A stretch of 64,000 bases of DNA from Lojkania enalia. Its lineage: Eukaryota; Ascomycota; Dothideomycetes; Pleosporales. Positions 22,780 to 38,532 of this stretch are shown here, piece by piece. The stretch is taken from NCBI GenBank assembly GCA_010094045.1, contig ML986740.1:1-64000 (forward strand). The letters run 5' to 3'. Position numbers and translations under genes: made by a program. Under the pieces are notes generated by a model, which saw nothing but the letters and a program-made list of their open reading frames with translations, had not been told where the DNA came from and did not search any database. Each line of letters starts with the position of its first letter. Positions within the stretch are counted from its first letter, which is position 1.

Positions 22780-25285
22780 GAAGACTCAAGATAACGACTG
22801 TCAGATGATAATAGATCTGAGCGAATGGAGTTCTATCTGTAAGAACACAATGTGTGCCAGCAGCAAACGAACAGTGCCGTGTAACTGGACGGGGCGGTTG
22901 CAGTATTTATGGCCGCCCAGAAGATAATACAGCCATCGCCTCTCCTGACCAAGAGGCTGGACACAGCTTGATGCTGTTGCCATGGCGGACAAATAACAAC
23001 AAGCCCACGGTCGACAAGCCTGCATGGCGTTGACTAGCGCTTCCCTCACTCACATAATGTAGGGTTTAGTCACAATATTGAGGTTCTGGTCCAGAAATTT
23101 GGGGTCAGGCGAGCAAGGCTGAAGGCTGGGAGAAATCTCCGAACAGAGGTCCTACGCGACTCCCGGTGTGCCGCCCGGCATCTCCACCAGTTCCCTCGTA
23201 ATTGATAGGCAGCTAGCTAGTAGCTAAGGCGATCTGACGGCTATCCTAGCGAAAGGCGGAAGATCATCTCAGTTACTAAACTGGAGTAGTTTTGCAGCAT
23301 GATACTAAGGTGGTCGTCACAACAGTTAGCAGACAACGTCATACTGCTATACTGGGAGTGGAACAGCCAACGTTTGTACAGCTCGTCCGTGAGGCTGGAA
23401 CTAGACAGAACAAGCATACTGTTTAAGAGCACCGTAAGATTGTCGGTAGCATACGTCTGACCGTGGTTCCTCCAAGACGGTGGCCCGGTGGGGACCCTGA
23501 TCTCCTCCGGTGGTGGTGGCTGGGAGCATGGATCGTCCCCGTAGCAAAAGCCACAACAAATGACCAGATTTCGTACCGAGCCGTATTGCTGGGGGCCATT
23601 AAGAGTGTCTTATAACAGGGTACCGATTAATTAATGTTGAGGTTGGGCAAAGCCCGTACAGTAATGAGTACTCATATCATAATTAAAAGTCTTGTGCGTG
23701 CTGTCGATGTCCGGACCTGTACCGATGTAGTTCGGAGACACGGTGCCGAGTGCGCATTGATGTGCGGGGCGCTTTGGGGGTGAGCTGCAGATAAGATGAA
23801 ATGCCGTGGTTATTGGGAGAGGCGGGAGCTGTGAGGCTTGAGGTTGTACAACCTGGCTAGTCCTGGAGTGGCTTAGTTGCTCGGCCGAATCTCCATCTAG
23901 TCCGAGCATATCGACCCTTGGGTCTCTGTTCCCCTAGAATTCAGAAAACTACCAGATTTTCGCCTCCCTCGCCTCAATACTCGAATCCGCGTGTCTCGGT
24001 GTATCTCTACTATGCCTCTCATAACCGGTCTTGGTGTATTTGTACTACGCCTCGCACGTTTCTGTGCCACTTCGTTTGCAAGCGACGGAGTACAATCGGG
24101 AGGGAAGGTTTACCACGAAGACCGTATGCGCCTACGAAACTCTGCCGTGTTTGCGTCGGAAATGGCTTTTAAAGGTGGGATGATCCTCACCGGCTTCGGT
24201 TCTCGTCTTGTGGTTGGTGGTTGGGCACTAGTCTAATACATCTACAGAAACGTGATCAGCTGATGCCAGAATACCCAATTCAGCCTGGACGATGGGCCCG
24301 CAGTACCGACATGAGGTCTGGAAACAAGGTTTTATATTTGTAAATCACCTCCCTCTTGATAGGTCGACTGTTCGGAGGCCTTTACCCCCGATATTCGGAG
24401 CCTCAAGTCGAAACTATCATATGGGGGATGTTCCATGGTTGCGCTATCCCGCCACACTTTCAGACTGTGAGGCTGTGTCACCGCATATTCTCGACTAATC
24501 CTCGCAGCATAGAGCCTAGATAGATATTTGGCAATCACGCAAGTCACCGCTAATAAGTACCGGAAAAAGTAAACTTTTTTTTTTCTATATAGTAGAAGGG
24601 CATTTTAACTACGAGGATATCCTGTGATACAAATAATGGCGACGATGACAGCCTAGCCACACGTCATTTCCACATGATGCACACACACATCTAGGGCGTC
24701 ATCTTTCTACCGCTGGTGAAGGAACGCATAAAATGAGCATGGAACCTTACCATGTAAACATTTGTTTCCAGGTTCCTCTTAAACAGTCTACGTGCTATTA
24801 TTTATCCAGCTTATAGTTTGATTACCATTGCTGTTCTTCTCACTGACTTCGGTATGAGTTCCGTGCGAAGGTAAGGAGTTCTGGGGTCAAACTAACCTAT
24901 CAATATCTTTATTTTCCATGGAGATAAGTAGTTGCGGTGGTTGTTAATGTGCAGATCCTAGCACGTAGCAGCAAAGTATCGCAGAGTAAGAGGTATAATT
25001 ATAAAATGCTATCAATTAAGACTACGACTACGACTACGATGCAAATGCAACCAATCCCATCACCAATACCCGCTTAGAAACATCCGTAAAGACCGTGCAA
25101 TTACAAACTATCAACGTGAGCATATAGCAAATGGGACAAACGCCTTCAAATGCATGTGAGAGCATGCCCTCGCGTCAAACACCTATGGGCTGTGGTCTTC
25201 GTCTTGCAATCTTGATCCCTATCGGCTCCGGGGCGGGGGCTAATATGCGCCAAAAAGATGATTAGGGAGTGCATTCCTATTAGAC
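22780..25285. other. Gene-free stretch of about 2.5 kb
   Basis: Short open frames only. The longest (about 23,990-24,236, plus strand) shows no recognisable domain. It contains the upstream region of the laccase gene and the 3' flank of the first subtilisin gene, including a T-rich run at about 24,574-24,585. Confidence 0.45.
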
Positions 25286-26627
<1,342 letters not shown>

Positions 26628-26739
26628 TTTGAGGAGGCGAAAATCCCGAATGCAAAGGATCAGAGATGCTGAGGCCGGTGTTGTGGGTGTCTAAAGCTTG
26701 AAGGACTAGAGAGGCATTCATGGTCGACTCGACGGATGT

Positions 26740-26747
26740 TTATATAG
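26740..26747 (-). promoter_or_regulatory. Putative TATA box of subtilisin A
   Basis: CTATATAA on the minus strand, 113 nt upstream of the ATG. Paralog B has a similar TATATAAG at a comparable distance (124 nt), which supports both. Confidence 0.45.
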
Positions 26748-27083
26748 TGCCGTCCAAGACCTTTCTTCAACATGAGGGCATCTTCCATATCCCAACGGTC
26801 TCGCCGACCTTCCCAGGTGGTGTCCTAACTAGCAGGCCATCTTTAATTGCGTGCAGCAGCAGTTCGTCCTAAAAGGGTATACTAATATCAGTATGCGGTG
26901 AGACGATAGTTGCCACCACGTTTAGCAGGATTCTGCGCCTGAGACCTGCCTATGTGATCATCACTCACACGATGGGTAGCTGAGAGCGCGCAGAGATATC
27001 CTTGTCCGTCCATTTGCATTGTTGCTTTGTCAAATATCCCGGGCACCTTCCTCTTGAATGATAGCATTCTATACCATTTTACG

Positions 27084-27332
27084 ATGAGCGGAGCGAGCGA
27101 GACGTCTTGGAAATGCTACTACTGCAGCAGGAGGGTAACGGAGCTCAAAGGGTACTCCAAGGTTAAACACTTCCAAAGAAAGTGCGCGTATTTCGACGAA
27201 TGGTATTCAGCGATAAATGACAAAAGGGCAGGCTTGGCTGCAGGTGATCAATCTAGATATGCGAGGAGCGGGAGCAATTGTACCATGATGTACAAGGGGA
27301 TGCTCGAGGAGTCTTCCCTGGGATCGACGTAG
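27084..27332 (+). CDS. Small ORF with a Cys/His zinc-finger-like pattern, doubtful
   Basis: An 82-residue frame from ATG 27,084. It contains CYYC, then about 18 residues, then HFQRKC, a C-x2-C...H-x4-C spacing like BED or other transposase-derived zinc fingers. There is no further domain and no evidence of expression. It may be the remains of a hAT-type transposase N-terminus or chance. It lies between the two subtilisin genes in otherwise gene-free sequence. Confidence 0.22.
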   Translation: MSGASETSWKCYYCSRRVTELKGYSKVKHFQRKCAYFDEWYSAINDKRAGLAAGDQSRYARSGSNCTMMYKGMLEESSLGST

Positions 27333-28698
27333 CATCCGCGAAAAATGGCCTCAGACGGATCTGTGCAGACAGCTGTGCGGCATGAGCCGAAACCGGGAAG
27401 TCCGCTATGACGGGGGTAAACGTTACAGCACCATCTGATTCGAACATGACCTGCAAAGTCCGAAGTAACAATGGAGCATCGAGCTCATAGAACGCTTGAT
27501 GAACGTCATCCCTCCGTCGAACAGGGTGGCATAGTACAATGGATAAGCATGATTTAGATAAGGTCCACAAAGTGCCATTTCCAGGGTTCTGAATTAAACG
27601 GTCAGCCGTCGAATCGTTGATTACAGGCTAGCATGGCCGTCTGTGGTGTTGTCCTCTCCTCTCTTTGGCCAGCATGGTCGCTGACGCCTAACGCGATAAC
27701 CCTTATCATCTCGCTCGACACACGTCATATCGCGTGCTGTTGTGTGAGCTCGTTGTGGTACCCAAGACATTCAGCACGCGCGTAGTAGGGGTCGCTGGAC
27801 TGTCCTATCGTGCATCGAAGGATTCGGAGAAGCGAGCCGTTGCAGGGTAGAACGTGGGGATGTTTGGGCCCGCGCGCTGAAAGAGTACTCTATGCCACGA
27901 CGAGCGGACGTCTCCTCCAAGCCGGGAGTGATGGGGTATGGATGCATGTGAAGGGAAGTGAACAGCAGCGGTGCCCAGACGGCAGCGGATGAAGGGTCTC
28001 GTGAGAGTGTCTTGCTCAGCGGTCCGTGCGCAGTATATATTAGCCTCGTCCAGCCTTCTGGGAAGGTGCATGGGCATTCCGTCCGAGCCGGATTTCATTC
28101 TAGAGCAAGCGATTCGCCAAACTGTTCTTCTGTGCGACACCTAATTAATTCGTTATTTTATTGAATAAGACGAAAGCTTAAAGCGACATCTGGTGGGGAG
28201 AGTACCTACCAGAAACGGAACACACCTGGCGCAGAACAATATTCCACACACCTGCATGCCAAGTACGGCGCCAGGATAAGAAGATAAGGCGTGCTTGGGC
28301 GAGTGCCTAAAGTCCATTACGCTACTCTTGCATTGTTCCGGTGCAGCTGAACATCTTCAACGGTAGTATGCGAGAGGTGTGTTGCTGTCAGCTTTTGTCA
28401 AATCCATCCTGGCCAACGGAACTTCACCTTCGAATCCGTTGAGAAGTCATTTGGTAGCCAGCAGATTTGCGACGTCCAAAGGGATTTTGTAGCGATTGGC
28501 GTGCAGCATACAGCATAGGCTACCTTGTTAAATCTGGCGCCTTTCATTTCGCCTCTTGAGTTACGGCGACCAAAATGGCAGTGCGGTTAACGAATTCGAG
28601 CAACTCCTTGACATGGTTTCGACAAATTTGTCTCGGAGTTCGTTTCCATTGAGCAGTCTTCTGCAAATAGTTTTGAGGGGAGCAAGTTTGAGGAGCTT

Positions 28699-28706
28699 AA
28701 AAAAAA

Positions 28707-28739
<33 letters not shown>
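28699..28739. repeat. A12-T29 homopolymer junction
   Basis: Twelve A followed directly by twenty-nine T. It could form a hairpin and is the kind of sequence where assemblies slip. No target-site duplication that would mark a retroposed poly(A) tail was recognised. Confidence 0.9.
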
Positions 28740-31288
28740 GAACTCTCTTGCGACGTATTCTTCGAGTAAGACTGCCGAGAATCCTCCACTGTAGCTAGGT
28801 GCAAATTGAGACGTGCGTGCTTCCACGTATTGATCCTTGAGCGATGGCCTGCCATCAATACTTCGTTCATGGTGCCGAGTGCTGTGGTCGTGTCGTTGCG
28901 ATTGAGGTCTAAGAGGGGTCCGCACGATCGACGAGGAATGCATGTACAATATTCATTCCTGGAGAACACCGGCGTCGATCATAGGACTAAAATCCAGTAG
29001 ATCCATGCCCCAAAGTCGAGTATTTGCATTCCCAGCAGAACAGGAGCCTTTGGAGAGCGGAGACTTGCGGATAATAATGGGTAAATGTCTTGACTCACTA
29101 GGTGGACCTCCTCAAGCCGGAAGGTGAAGAAATGTGCTCCACTTTGTAGCCGGCTTAAGTCGTCTAGCAAGTCGAACGAGGTACGTATGAGCCAAGAGGA
29201 GCTGACTTTAGATACCATATTGATTGCGCTGGGACAGCATTTGGGCGGAAAGAGAAGGTAATCGTTCGGAGAGCGGAACGAACTTCCTTGCAAGTTTGGG
29301 GAAGGTCGGAGTAGAGGCGCTGGACGAGGTACTTATAAGCTCTGCGCCATCAGCTCCTGCACGGCGAGGGATACCACCCTTTCATGTGCTTGCGGAGTTG
29401 CGCTGTCCATGTGCGAGAGATGGTGTCAGATGCCGCTTTGCTGTATTGGTCCAGTGGCTTTATTGGGGACGTCGCAATGATAAGAACCTGACCGGCTGCA
29501 TACGACCGACCAGCATCGCGACAAGCCGTTCGTTGGAGGTCAAGCAGGAGCTCTAGCCAATTCCTGATTTGCATCGAATCCATTATCTATTTTTGAAGTA
29601 CTCGGACGCTCCCGAGGCACGAGCTATGGTATTTGATCCACAAAGACATCGAAGCACGCCGATTTCGGTGAGCTAGAGATGCTAGAATGCGAACTGGGTC
29701 CGGTGCTGGGCGCAATAAAGACGCCCGCCTGAGAGTCAGATTCGATTAGCTCGTGTGAGAGCGGTTGGTGAAATTCGTCATGAAATCAAGCTTGGGCAAG
29801 CGCATCCAGCCGTCCATGTGCTATTAAATGCGATCAAGCTAGGTGTGGGCTGACGGTGCAACCCAAAATCCTAGCCGCGGATGGGTATCATCGTTCTTAG
29901 CTAACCAAGAGGCCCGGAAGGTTCGATCACATAATTTCGCTGTACTAAGGATGTCACGGTCGCACTAATTCGTTTCTTGATAGGTTGACGGCTGGCAACC
30001 CGAGCTGGTCGTGATCAAGGTGGGCGTTTGGCTGTCGGCGGTAAGTCAGAATTCGGGGAAGGGCGACGCGTTGGCCAATTGTAGCTAAACTAGGCCTCCG
30101 CGGTGAGGCCAGTACGCCAAAGAGTATGAATCAGGTATGCAACAATAACGGGGCCGGATTGACGGTAGCAGCAAGCTCTGACGAGGCACATTAAGCTAGG
30201 AGGTCAGAGGAGAGCTACGGATATATGAGGCGCATCGGAGCCTGCTCCGCAATACTCTGATTAGGATAGGGAGCGGGCAATTTGCGGAGACGATTATAAG
30301 CCTCCCGTCCCGCCTGCCCGATCGTAAATTAAGACAATCAATTTCCTCTCCACCGCATCGCCAGGGGAAACCTACGATTCGTCTACGGCCGAATTGTGCC
30401 TTACCCCAGATTGCTTCTAGATGAACACGGACGATGTGGGGATCACCAAAAGTGAATCCCCACAATTTCTCGATTCGACCCGAAGGCTGGGTCAGAACAG
30501 TGGAGACAATCTACCCTGGGTCGCCTTCTTGGGCGGGATCGTCTGATGATGCCCTCCTCGTGGGATAGAGGTGTCTGGGGTAGACGTCAGGGTTTGAGGA
30601 TCACAATAGCCGCAGCGGGCTGGAAATTGAATGCATGCGTCGCAAGAGCTTATTTTGACGGACAGCGCTCCCATCTTGAGCGTCGTGATCTTTTGGCTAC
30701 GTCTTGTTACTTCTCACATGTGTCTAGGTATTTCAGTAGGTGCAAATCCGGATCAAGAGCTATTCTCCCAGTCGAGAGCCCCCTCAGATCTCCTATATGG
30801 ACCCTCCCTGTTTACAGAACCCAAAATTGACACCTTAGAAACGCCGTCGCGACCAAGTCTCAGCTTCAAATAAGTCTAGTTAAGCGGCCATCTGCTCAGG
30901 GCCGAGAGGATGCGAAACCTAGTCGCGGGAGAGAAGATTATGAGTTGTCATTGGCGCCGCCGAGTCCTGTATAATATCAACGACAAGCGCTATAGGCAGG
31001 TAGGTATTCATCGGAGTTGCGTCCGGTCGCGTGGCTACGACAGGAAGTAATCACGTCGGTGATCAAACAGTGCATCAGGGAATATCATGCATGGGCCCAT
31101 GATAGATTGATAATAGAAACTACTTGACCACTTTACGACATGAGACAAGAGAAAAATCATCTTTATATAACACCAAGCCGTGCATGTGTAAGCTTCAAGA
31201 CATCCAAGATATCCACAAGAAGTTCAACCTCGACATCCTCTTTTACAACATGATAGATGATATATGCAGACGCACTAGCGGGAGATTT

Positions 31289-32610
<1,322 letters not shown>

Positions 32611-32733
32611 GGTTAATCAGTTCCTTTCCAACGAGGGCTTTGGAGATAAAAGAATGAGTGAAGAACTCTGGACTGGGTTGAGGATTCTCTGATCGTTGCC
32701 TGCTGGGTCGGAAGAGAAGGAATGTCGCAGGGT

Positions 32734-32741
32734 CTTATATA
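32734..32741 (-). promoter_or_regulatory. Putative TATA box of subtilisin B
   Basis: TATATAAG on the minus strand, 124 nt upstream of the ATG at 32,610, matching the arrangement at paralog A. Confidence 0.45.
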
Positions 32742-35700
32742 CCTGAAGTCGAAGAGCGCAAAGAGACGTTTGTAGTGTTCACCTTCCGATTAGGAAGTAG
32801 CGATCGAGCAAACACAGATATCGCGTGTGTCCGAAGTGTAGGCTGACACTGTCGGTAAGGCGGCTCAACATGGGCTATCACGATTGAGACTTGCCTAGTT
32901 TAGTAGGTAGCACAGGTTATACGGCGCTCTTTCCTACGAGGTCAGGTCAGTGAATTTGATAGCAGGATCTCGCCAGATGGAACATAAGAACGAGCGGATG
33001 GATACTGCACAAAGTGAGCTGCTGGGGTGCTTGGCCAGACGCCCTACATATTAACTTGCTTACCAGTTTAGGGATGTGCTTTAAGTGGCTTCAGTGTTTC
33101 AACGTAGAAATCCGTTTCTAATAGGAAACCTCTAGCGTGGGCGGCCTTTGATCGACAGTATCGGCCTTGTCAAGATAAGGGGTGGGGACGAAGAGAGTAG
33201 GCACCTACTGGATTGACGGAAGACCGCGATCAAATGAGATCCATTTGCAATGGGCGCTTTCTGGGGGAGCTAGTTCTAGTACCCCGGGAAGGGCAGCAAA
33301 TCACCTAGGACCCCTGTTTGTATTATAACGTAGTAAACGAGCGCGAGGAATGTTAGGTTTCGATCAGGCAACGCGCATTGGCGGCAACAGCCGACCAGCA
33401 GAATTGTTGTTGAGATGACGGAAAATGATAGAAAGGGAGGAAGAGGATATTGCGATTCCTGTAGCAACGGTATGGGCGAAAAGGATGAGACCCCTAGCTG
33501 AAGGCATGTCACCCGTGGGTAGTCCCTTCAGGGATAGTGGAGATCGCCAGCGCGTCTTAGTCCCCCAACAGTATTCAGTATAGTCTGCGGAACATATATC
33601 CTCATTGGTCGTTGGCCAGATTGAACCGGCCAAATGGCTTGCAAAGGACAAGATGAGGGTTGACGAGAAAGGCTGCGCATATGCGCGCCACTCTGAGCCC
33701 CTGAACCCCCAAAGGTCCAAGCATTCGGGACGAGCCGCCACAGCCACGATGGTGCTCTATGCGCTCAATCATGCGAGGATCAGGGCAGGCACAAGATGCC
33801 AGATGAGGGCTCGAAGCAAACGGTGATGACCGGCGAAATGAGACTACGAAACACAAACACTGCATGGTAGAGAGGATCGTGGTGAAAAGGACGAGGAGAA
33901 ACGGCAACATCACGTATGGTGTCGGTGACGAATTTCCAGACCTAGGGAGGCTAAGGCCTCAGGAATGCTGTGATAGGCCACGTTTAAATTAATTGATGGT
34001 CCTGATTGTTGCCCCGCCAGAAGCGTGCACCGCCGATCTATTTCACCATTTACCGGGTCATCGAGGCCATTGTGAATTATTGCAGGAACAGGATGCACCC
34101 GCCCGCCCAATGAATAGGGCGAGCGGTCTTTGAGACTCGCCACCGGACAGTGAGATGGCATTGCAGCCTTCCTCTTGAGGCACGTAGATCACCCAGCCTC
34201 GCCTTAAACTCCGCAAGGAACAGAGCGGACGATGTGTAGCACGCCGTCCGCATGACTACCGAAGTCGCTAACGTTAAGCTTAACAGCACGTAGGCCAAAA
34301 CCACCTCCCCTTTCCAGAAAGGCCTGCTGCAAATCAATATAATGTAAGACACACCAAAGCCACATCTCCGATAACGCGATAAGGCGACAGAATCACAGGA
34401 TGGGGAAGGGAGCAAATGATGGAAAACGAAAACTGCCACAGCCGACAGGCAGAGAACACTCGATGAACTCCTTTGCGTGGTTGCATGTTACCTTGATGAG
34501 CTGTTCGCAAGGCGACTAAAGCACTTTCGCTACGTTGCAGTTGTCGGCTCTGATGACCATGTCCCAGCATTAAGAAGTGATCGGCGATAGCACCCGAAGG
34601 GGGCGAGGGAACCATGTACGAGAGGATGCGCGCAACTTAGCTCGAAGGAGTGTTTCCCCAGATGGCCCCAGATCCCGCGCAACGATCCTGTTTCTTGTGG
34701 ACAAACCGGACCGCCGAAGGCTTTGCTGTATATCGACTACAAGCCTTCCGTGTTGACGCCGTCGCAAATTTGTGAGTGCCACCGCTACAATGCAATGAAC
34801 GGAGGTCCTTCGTGTCACGTAAAATGTCCGCTGTGGGGGCATCGAGATGGACCATCGGGTGCTATTTCGGATGCTCCGGATCAAATACACAAAGCAGATT
34901 ATTCGGAGCACGCGACTCGAGGACCACCTGGGAACATGACGCGACCACGCAGACTCTCAACGCATCATCATATTCATACGCTGCGATTCAACGCCTTGAC
35001 CATTCTATATTTACCTCAAATCCGCCCACATACCATAAATGATATACTAGCACTGTGGAAGCGGCGATTATTTCCAAACACTTGCCGCGCCTCGGAGTTG
35101 ATATGTCTCTAGCTATTCACAGCTGCGTGTGACATGGCTCAATGGGCTCGGAAATCTCGGAAAGGAGGTATCCTCCAAGGTCAAAGCCGAGTTTCTCTTA
35201 TGTAGTTTCGATATGCTAATCGATGTATGCGCCGAGGATGGCCACTACTGATGCAAATCTCATCGCAATCAAGTATTACTTAAGAGGAAGGCCAGATGCA
35301 TGGAAGCAGGCTAGAACACTGCCTCCTTCTAGAACGGTTGCCGATGGCGCACGCGAAGACTTTACATATACCGGCCTCTTCGTATGTATGTACCAGCGGT
35401 CCCCGCTCTTGCAGGAAAATCTCTTTGAGTTCGCCATGCCCTGCTTTGGCCTTGAGCCGGACTGGCTGCATGCAATTCTACGACCCGGGTCCTGCCGCTC
35501 CCGCTTGGACCGACAACGGAAGGACATATTTCTAGACGTTCTGCCATAGTCTGGGCAATGGCCCTGATTTGCCAAAGAAATGTGTCACATCAGAAACGAA
35601 AGCTCTAGGGCAATCAGTCGCCCTTGCATCAGTCGCCGTTGTAGAAGCCTCGCTATAATCCATATCCCATTTTGGGAAAACCACGCGAAGCAGGACTGGT

Positions 35701-37011
35701 GACAACCTTCCTCGTACGGGGTCGTGCTCACGATAAATCAATCTATAGAGATTGATCGCTTGCTCTAGGGTATAGGCCTTCCGAATCAATCAAGCAGTGG
35801 CTGGCAATTGCCTGTGTACATTGATCAGTAATAGGCTGTACCCCACCAGATGCAATGAACTATAGCAAGGACAAACATATAGCCTTGTTCACCCTTCGTC
35901 CTCTAGCTTAATTCTATAGCCGTTATTGATTAATACCGCGCGCAACGGCGACTTTCATTGCCGATACATGCTCAAGACTCCCACCAATGCATACAATTCA
36001 CGCGTGCTTGTGTAAAGATGTATTCTTTACAGCCTTCTTCTTATATCGTCTCTTGCTTCCATGTCTCATGTGAATGACTTTGCATATTTTATTGCAACAA
36101 CATATTCTCAGTTGATTCGCAGAGTGTGGTCAAAGTCGAGCGACATATCTGGCGCCAATAGCGCATGACGGGGACGATCCTGTTCTGCTCTTCTTCAGGG
36201 ATATGTTAAGTATATACTCACATATGGGTACATTAATCTTTTTCCCTCGTACTACAATCTCGTCCACTTTAGCTGTTGTATTCAATGTTGATAATTCGCT
36301 CCAGCATGATATTCCAAATATGGTTTAGTGTCACAGCCTTACAGTACTAGACGAACTTTGCCACCACTTCACTATGGAATAATCATTCTGGTACCCCCAT
36401 CAACAAGGCCTCTATACCCTCATTTAAATTTTCCAGATTTTCTAGCAAAATATCTGCGCTGTATCTTAGATCTATGTGGCCCCAAAAGGTCTACTTAGCG
36501 CTCTTCTCCATTGTTTCATCCAACGAAGATGAGCTTATTTTGGATACGATAGTTACTTGGTAAGCGACGCCTGTCTGCTCCGGTATACGCCTTGTCTGAA
36601 TTCTCGGCACTCCTTCGGACTTACTCCTTGTATGGTCGGCGCGCCCTCAAGCGTATTCAAAAAAGGGCTTTGATTTGAAAGGTTTCACGTACTTTTATCG
36701 ACTCGTATGTGACATGATACGCCTCATGTGGTACAACAAACGACCAGTTTACTATTTAAGCGAGACATCACCAACCAATCAAAAGATCTCCAACATCATA
36801 TGTTCTACACCGCTCCTAATCAGGAGATGACGAGAGAAGCCATTTGCAACCACTCTTCTCACCACCCTTGCCACTGCACAGAAATAGACGAGGCTGAGAC
36901 CATTGTCTTCAGTAATATGCTTCTCACACCACTTTTTCTCACAAACTTTCTCCACTCGTTCCCTCTTCGTTCCTTGTTCCTCTTGACTCCCAAGTCAGTC
37001 GCTCCGATCCA
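32742..37011. other. Gap of about 4.3 kb without a confident gene
   Basis: Minus-strand frames between about 33,364 and 34,911 include membrane-like segments (GLILFAHTVATGIAISSSSL at about 33,400-33,480) but are in different frames with stops between them. A frame at 35,532-35,789 (LEQAINLYRLIYREHD) also looks protein-like. They may be remains of one or two decayed genes. I could not name a family or build a spliced model. Confidence 0.35.
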
Positions 37012-38532
37012 ATGCTCATCAGTAATCGGCAGTATAAGGCAAGTACGGGGCGCCTGATACCTGTGCTAGCCTTTGTCTTTTTTGCATTCGTTATGTGTCT
37101 TTCGTTGCCTTCGCCTAGGGTCTCGTCAGTCGCTTCATCCAGCCTAGGCCGCTTTTCAAGGCCCAAAAATTATACAAACATTCCGTTCTCCTCACACACG
37201 ACAAGCTTCTGGGAAGATCTCTCACTTACCCTTACAAAAGCCCGTCCAAAATGCGATCCAATAAAGGCTAAAGGGACTGAGGGCAAGGGTGTCATGGACT
37301 CTCACACAAACTACGAGGCGATTATAACCAAAAATCTCAGTAGACCCGATGTTCTGATTCTCTCCGAAGAAGATGAAAAGGCCCTGTATCATTCTCATCG
37401 TTTTATGAAACAAGAAGCTAGACGATTAGGGCGCCTCCTTCCCTACAAACCAAATACGCGGGGCATTGTGATGACAGCGGGACCGGAGCAATTACCCATT
37501 CTCCTAGTTACCGTCCGCATGATTCGCCGCGCCAACTCGAAGCTACCTGTCGAAGTTGTCCTGGCGTCTTGGGATGACTACAATGCTACCACATGCGAAA
37601 AGGTTCTTCCGTCTTTGAACGCACGATGCCGAGTCCTCAGCGGTGTCCATGCTCACCGCGGCGGGACAAGGGGCATGGATAATTTTATTTACAAGATATA
37701 CGCGCTCATACTTTCTTCTTTCCAGCACAACGTCTTTATCGACGCCGACTGCTTCCCCGTCCGTGATCCCGATGAACTCTTCCAGACGGCGCCGTACACA
37801 ACACACGGTCTCATTACATGGCCTGATATGTGGGCGAACACGGTGTCTGGGCACTTCTACCACATCGCCAGCATCCCCGAAGTGCCCATCACCGCATCGC
37901 TCTCTTCCGAGTCCGGTCAGGTATTGGTCGATAAAGGGAAGCACGCTGCGACTCTCATGCTGCTAGCATACTACAATTACTACGGCACAGACTACTTCTA
38001 CTATCTTGAGAACCAGTCGCCTTTTGGCAGGGGCGACAAAGACACTTTTGTTCCCGCAGCTCTGGCCCTGGATCTCCCCGTATACCAAGTTAAGCATAGG
38101 CTCAGTCCGATAGGCAGACACAACGACCAGTTCCGAATGACTGGAATGGTGCAATATACGCCCTCCGATGACTTCGAAGCCTTCTACGACATCCCAAGCC
38201 ACTTGCACAAAAACAAGGCATGGATACCCATTGAGGACAATATCAAGCCGTTCTTTGTGCATCATAATTTGGTCAAGTTAAGGCCACTTAAGATGCTGGA
38301 TGATGGGTATCCGTCGCATTTCAATGGCAAGTTTCAGCGCATGTGGGGCGATGATGCGAAGCCGAGGATAGAGTTTTTCGGGAGGGATTTAGAGAAAGAT
38401 GTTTGGGAGTCGATTATTGACGAGGCTTGTAGGCTGGATGAAACACAGTGTAAGCGCCTGCGCAAGTACTATGATTTTGTTTTTGAGGGATGGGGTACCG
38501 GGGATAGGAGTGAGACTATGGCGTTGGAGTGA
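37012..38532 (+). CDS. MNN1/MNN2-type Golgi mannosyltransferase (GT71 family)
   Basis: A single-exon frame of 506 residues from ATG 37,012. A short N-terminal tail and one hydrophobic segment (about residues 14-32, VLAFVFFAFVMCLSL) make it a type II membrane protein of the Golgi. The luminal part fits the Mannosyl_trans3 family: RGIVMTAGPEQLPILLVTVR, then LPVEVVLAS, GMDNFIYKIYALILSSF, and the metal-binding DxD at residues 244-246 (FIDADCFPVRDP), then GLITWPDMW and ESGQVLVDK. These enzymes use GDP-mannose to extend or cap N- or O-linked mannan of cell-wall glycoproteins. Linkage type (alpha-1,2 or alpha-1,3) is not determined. Length is typical and no defect is visible. Confidence 0.88.
   Translation: MLISNRQYKASTGRLIPVLAFVFFAFVMCLSLPSPRVSSVASSSLGRFSRPKNYTNIPFSSHTTSFWEDLSLTLTKARPKCDPIKAKGTEGKGVMDSHTNYEAIITKNLSRPDVLILSEEDEKALYHSHRFMKQEARRLGRLLPYKPNTRGIVMTAGPEQLPILLVTVRMIRRANSKLPVEVVLASWDDYNATTCEKVLPSLNARCRVLSGVHAHRGGTRGMDNFIYKIYALILSSFQHNVFIDADCFPVRDPDELFQTAPYTTHGLITWPDMWANTVSGHFYHIASIPEVPITASLSSESGQVLVDKGKHAATLMLLAYYNYYGTDYFYYLENQSPFGRGDKDTFVPAALALDLPVYQVKHRLSPIGRHNDQFRMTGMVQYTPSDDFEAFYDIPSHLHKNKAWIPIEDNIKPFFVHHNLVKLRPLKMLDDGYPSHFNGKFQRMWGDDAKPRIEFFGRDLEKDVWESIIDEACRLDETQCKRLRKYYDFVFEGWGTGDRSETMALE

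Larger units (their letters stand above)
26748..31288. other. Gene-poor gap of about 4.5 kb between the subtilisin paralogs
   Basis: Apart from the doubtful small ORF at 27,084, no gene was recognised. The sequence is not AT-rich and does not look RIP-mutated. Short minus-strand frames at about 27,250-29,580 could be traces of decayed genes, but none shows a domain I can name. A homopolymer junction of 12 A followed by 29 T lies at 28,699-28,739. Confidence 0.4.

Noticed and set aside
23991..24236. 81-codon plus-strand frame
   Set aside because: No start context, no domain and no neighbour relation; consistent with chance.
35223..35789. Overlapping frames on both strands, including a minus-strand frame from 35,789
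   Set aside because: Some look protein-like, but none could be joined to a model or assigned to a family, so no gene is called.
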